From contig JAUVUS010000091.1 in assembly GCA_030600865.1 (NCBI GenBank), forward strand, positions 1-8,191: a stretch of DNA of 8,191 nucleotides. Direction: 5' to 3'. The first letter of the stretch is position 1. Each line of letters starts with the position of its first letter. Shown in pieces: positions 7,901 through 8,191 of this stretch. Below the pieces are notes generated by a model, which saw only the letters and a list, made by a program, of their open reading frames with translations, searched no databases and was not told the DNA's origin. A program made the position numbers and the translations under genes. The stretch is from Bacteroidales bacterium. GTDB lineage: Bacteria > Bacteroidota > Bacteroidia > Bacteroidales > UBA12077.

Positions 7901-8191
7901 CTGCTACTGAATTTTGTAAAATGGACATTACCATTGTCATCTACATAGTTAAAAAACACGACTCCATCGCTAACTATATCAATTAAACCGTCTCCATTAG
8001 CGTCTGTTAAATAGGTTGATGTAATAGATTTTCCAAATCCGTAATTTGCCCCGACAATTACTCCAAATAAAGCTTCCAAGCCAATACTATGACTTTTGCT
8101 TGTCGATTTAAGGAAACTTCCGGTACTACTTCCTTCATCGAAAATTATATCCTTCGGTTCTGTTGCATATTCTGCTGCTGACCCTTCTTCT
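1912..8191 (-). CDS. SpvB/TcB-type Rhs shell protein with YD repeats (5' truncated by window; ends at amber codon)
   Basis: The frame is open from the window edge to the TAG at 1912 and gives 2,092 residues. The true start lies upstream: the first start-like codon inside (TTG at 8079) is preceded by 37 in-frame residues of similar character, so it is not a real start. In order, the protein holds a first DANGDGLID motif (7978-8004), a long beta-rich insert with an internal duplication, an acidic linker (about 6346-6438), and four more DxNGDxxxD motifs of FG-GAP/VCBS type. Next comes a TcdB middle/N-terminal-like stretch (YHNGYHDRYERAFYGFGEV near 4960), then YD repeats such as YDANGNQTSW and YDASGERVIK. 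Known relatives (Tc toxin B/C and Rhs proteins) form a hollow cocoon that encloses the C-terminal toxin, with the propeller as a docking lid. As read here the chain ends at SNKYE, lacking the last shell segment and the toxin encoded directly downstream. No secretion partner is in the window. Confidence 0.85.
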   Translation of the reverse strand, partial: EEGSAAEYATEPKDIIFDEGSSTGSFLKSTSKSHSIGLEALFGVIVGANYGFGKSITSTYLTDANGDGLIDIVSDGVVFFNYVDDNGNVHFTKFSSSTPNLIQSGSLASGLVKVDSSELIKARIDNPLHDVVKMWKAPHGGTVRINAPVHLVEDTSAARESYPADGVIVSIQHKENEPLWNETIGANDYTEKDPGIIDITVNKYVNIYFRVQSIDDGAYDQVEWTPEIFYLDKDTSLTDANGKHVFKYKADKDYVLTAPNGFMATPIDGIINMKSHLYIPPTSDNVKIEILHNGDTIRDIDVNWKEGYNDSINIYSREVNKEDVFIFKVKTSSNIRWEDIVWRPYVYYIESHDTSVVSVYDRYGNPAITSTVVPEFSLLPNNIVITEQWVAQDSTGLTINPGLQFNKNEAVWENLGEDEYLTFTIKKKDSLLFKQNIPVIYNEYLDSIIYEIPDSINAIAYKDESIHLEYHTTNLELAKSITSTESQITYKEFINDTISCDNPDSLDITKIEQVVIEQDTICIYRDIIQHTDSVYAGLNSVILEDYQIFGHMYRNWGQFAYDGNGDRASQVIIESDLNITEARESAENMEDNDMNFDDVENDEDLGNSFEEQGAYNPEGDIFIMLVPYGNNNSFLGQDNLTYITSNIISSSRKGQDRLVLFDPLASLGGGATAIDKISKNQSVSFNAKVSSVGGSYARTWDKLLTDYMDMNGDRYPDIVTDEKIQFTNHLGALSTGDKYELEYATEANDYSTSNSFGLSVGGTALGSKKETTNNAKTAKYALIGNSSLSGNYANNETHYTWRDINGDGLPDRINKDDGTVRLNLGYELAPAEDWGSFDINKGQSISISASGLNKEININNGSIRAGIGLGGSRNILKNGLQDVNGDGLLDVIEVDENILTSMIEDGTGLPVADNPVQVRFNTGNGFSSPVKWKGANFTSKSKSVNESVNVAFTVGFTIFGTVKVTVTPSINFSRGYSKENLTLNDVDGDGFPDYIESDVDKILRVKKSRLGKVNKLKKVKRPLYGEFGLDYKPVGNTYEMPQSVWTLSNVEIYDGYVGDGENTMQTSFEYHNGYHDRYERAFYGFGEVISNQLDEYGDIYRTTIKQFANDNYYRKGLLLSESIQDADSNKYAETINSFNLKIFTDVNNNVLDDVFFPALVETNKYFYDIVSETQLFTKTSFVYGDYGNVETYTEYGGEGDEDNITAKITYHEVKDKNILSVPKSITVTGGDGKTYRKRETSIDDDGKITQIRQYLKSGQPVVFDMFYDNYGNLDSIIRPENYKGERMYFTYTYDDVVHNYITNVYDAYGYSSSTTYDYRFGQVLSTTDINGQQTVYEIDDLGRIIKITGPYELESGQNYTLRFAYYPNDDTPWARTQHYDPEHPNNPIETALFIDGLGRVLQTKKDAALFKEKNAEDEQVMIASGKVIYDAYGRAVESYYPVIDRGAIGNIVPDADESTGPSIAEYDVLDRTTSTILPDGAETVTSYTIDNDPGGNKAFITSVTDANNKTTHSYTDAKGRQTAVKAPAVNGASDGVITSFVYNAISELISVTDADGNTTTSEYDMLGRRLLRNHPDAGITEYTYDASGNMLNQVTPNLREENMEITYEYEYNRLINIIYPENEVNNVRFEYGEPGAEHNRAGRIVLQEDGTGAQEFFYGQLGEIVKNIRTIIVPGEDIYSFETQWEYDTWNRLKKMTYPDGEEVIYNYNTGGLLQSMYGKKKGHRYNYINQLGYDKFEDRAYITYGNGTETFYEYEPERRRLHHIATTTSAGRKIMDNTYTYDDVNNITKLKGIAPIPAEGFLGGNFEYTYSYDDLYRLESANGQWNGYNQKHRYNLEMQYSPTGSIKRKNQLHEDYNSLSQAWDEKNKTSYNWSYKYEGEKPHAPSQIGDNKYTYDANGNQTSWQSTVNNQRRDILWDEENRIRAIADNGQTHHYMYDASGERVIKATGDGQAIYINGFPMGGSGTVGSYTMYVSPYMVATSDRFTKHYYIEGQRVVSKIGEPAEFQHIFPTDTVIPAGGDSIDWELKGQALKDAIYANFEALGLDGAVFTAGRSGKVPYGQLKKYYRNSNLVSGGNNTSQTNTTVSNKYE
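2314..4655 (-). repeat. YD/RHS repeat region of the shell protein
   Basis: This part of the gene encodes a long run of diverged YD repeats. Recognisable units from the N-terminal side are YGDYGNVETY, YDNYGNLDSI, DDLGRIIKI, YDAYGRAVES, YDMLGRRLL, YDASGNMLNQ, YDTWNRLKKM, YDDLYRLESA, YDANGNQTSW and YDASGERVIK. In structures of Rhs and TcC proteins such repeats form the spiralling beta-sheet wall of the toxin cocoon. GC content is higher here than anywhere else in the window (52% in 2101-2160 just downstream). After the last unit come HYYIEGQRVVSKIG and a linker of about 100 residues before the amber codon. Confidence 0.85.
5212..8004 (-). other. FG-GAP/VCBS propeller region with five calcium-type DxNGDxxxD motifs
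   Basis: Five aspartate loops can be read: DANGDGLID (7978-8004), DMNGDRYPD (6040-6066), DINGDGLPD (5758-5784), DVNGDGLLD (5521-5547) and DVDGDGFPD (5212-5238). This motif is typical of FG-GAP/VCBS propeller blades, which in TcB proteins form the beta-propeller that docks to the pore-forming component and gates the cocoon. The last four are 237 to 309 nt apart, as expected for consecutive blades. The first is separated from the second by almost 2 kb, so a large insert splits the propeller between blades one and two. Confidence 0.75.
7050..7775 (-). repeat. Duplicated beta-rich domain inserted in the propeller
   Basis: Two diverged copies of one protein unit can be aligned by eye. Copy A (about 7420-7773) has VNIYFRVQS, then DQVEWTPEIFYLDKDTS, then DANGKHVFKY and DKDYVL. 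Copy B (about 7050-7390) has DVFIFKVKTS, then EDIVWRPYVYYIESHDTS, then DRYGNPAITS and PEFSLL. Strand and loop order match, including the W-x-P-x-(I/V)-(F/Y)-Y core. Copy A starts with GGTVRINAPVHL and the segment DGVIVSIQHKEN; copy B starts with MKSHLYIPP and VKIEILHNGD. They look like beta-sandwich (carbohydrate-binding or Ig-like) units. This is inferred from the pattern, not from a family match. Confidence 0.55.

Noticed and set aside
8077..8079. TTG codon as the start of the large gene
   Set aside because: The frame is open for 37 further residues up to the window edge, with sequence typical of the SpvB/TcB region (for example EYATEPKDIIFDEG), so the gene simply continues beyond the window.

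Overview
This is an AT-rich window with every supported gene on the minus strand. The architecture suggests Bacteroidota: a giant SpvB/TcB-like plus YD-repeat protein, small lipoproteins, and A/T-rich leaders without a Shine-Dalgarno motif. I cannot name a genus. No tRNA, rRNA, CRISPR array, transposase or secretion-system gene is visible.

Layout, following transcription from right to left. Positions 8191 to 1915 encode 2,092 continuous residues of a huge Rhs/Tc-toxin-type protein whose 5' end lies outside the window. It has a TcB/SpvB-like half with five DxNGDxxxD (FG-GAP/VCBS) motifs and a duplicated beta-rich insert, a TcdB middle/N-terminal-like linker, and about 2.3 kb of YD repeats. The frame then meets a single in-frame TAG at 1912-1914. 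On the far side, in the same frame and without a gap, it continues with the canonical YHPDHLGSS motif, the Rhs core-associated end (ARYYDPR ... IDPDG) and a C-terminal domain of about 200 residues. That domain carries a Cys-His-His arrangement typical of NlpC/P60 or papain-like hydrolases. The Rhs protein is thus split by one amber codon exactly where the last shell segment and the toxin begin.

The next gene (956-201) starts 16 nt after the toxin stop and encodes a lipoprotein with beta-propeller-like strands. By position it is the candidate immunity protein, and a lipoprotein is a sensible partner for a cell-wall- or periplasm-acting hydrolase. It is followed by a short intergenic element with two related hairpin units (135-182). 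The start of another lipoprotein gene (104 to the window edge) was too short for routine ORF calling but is clear by translation.

GC content falls stepwise along the cassette. Hand counts over 60-nt samples gave about 52% in the YD core (2101-2160), 33% in the toxin (1381-1440) and 10% in the immunity gene (661-720). This is the usual mark of a conserved shell carrying an exchangeable toxin/immunity tip.

The system as a whole is a known type, a polymorphic Rhs/Tc-like toxin. The points that deserve attention are the amber split, the NlpC/P60-like tip with its lipoprotein partner, and the REP-like element at the end of the cassette.
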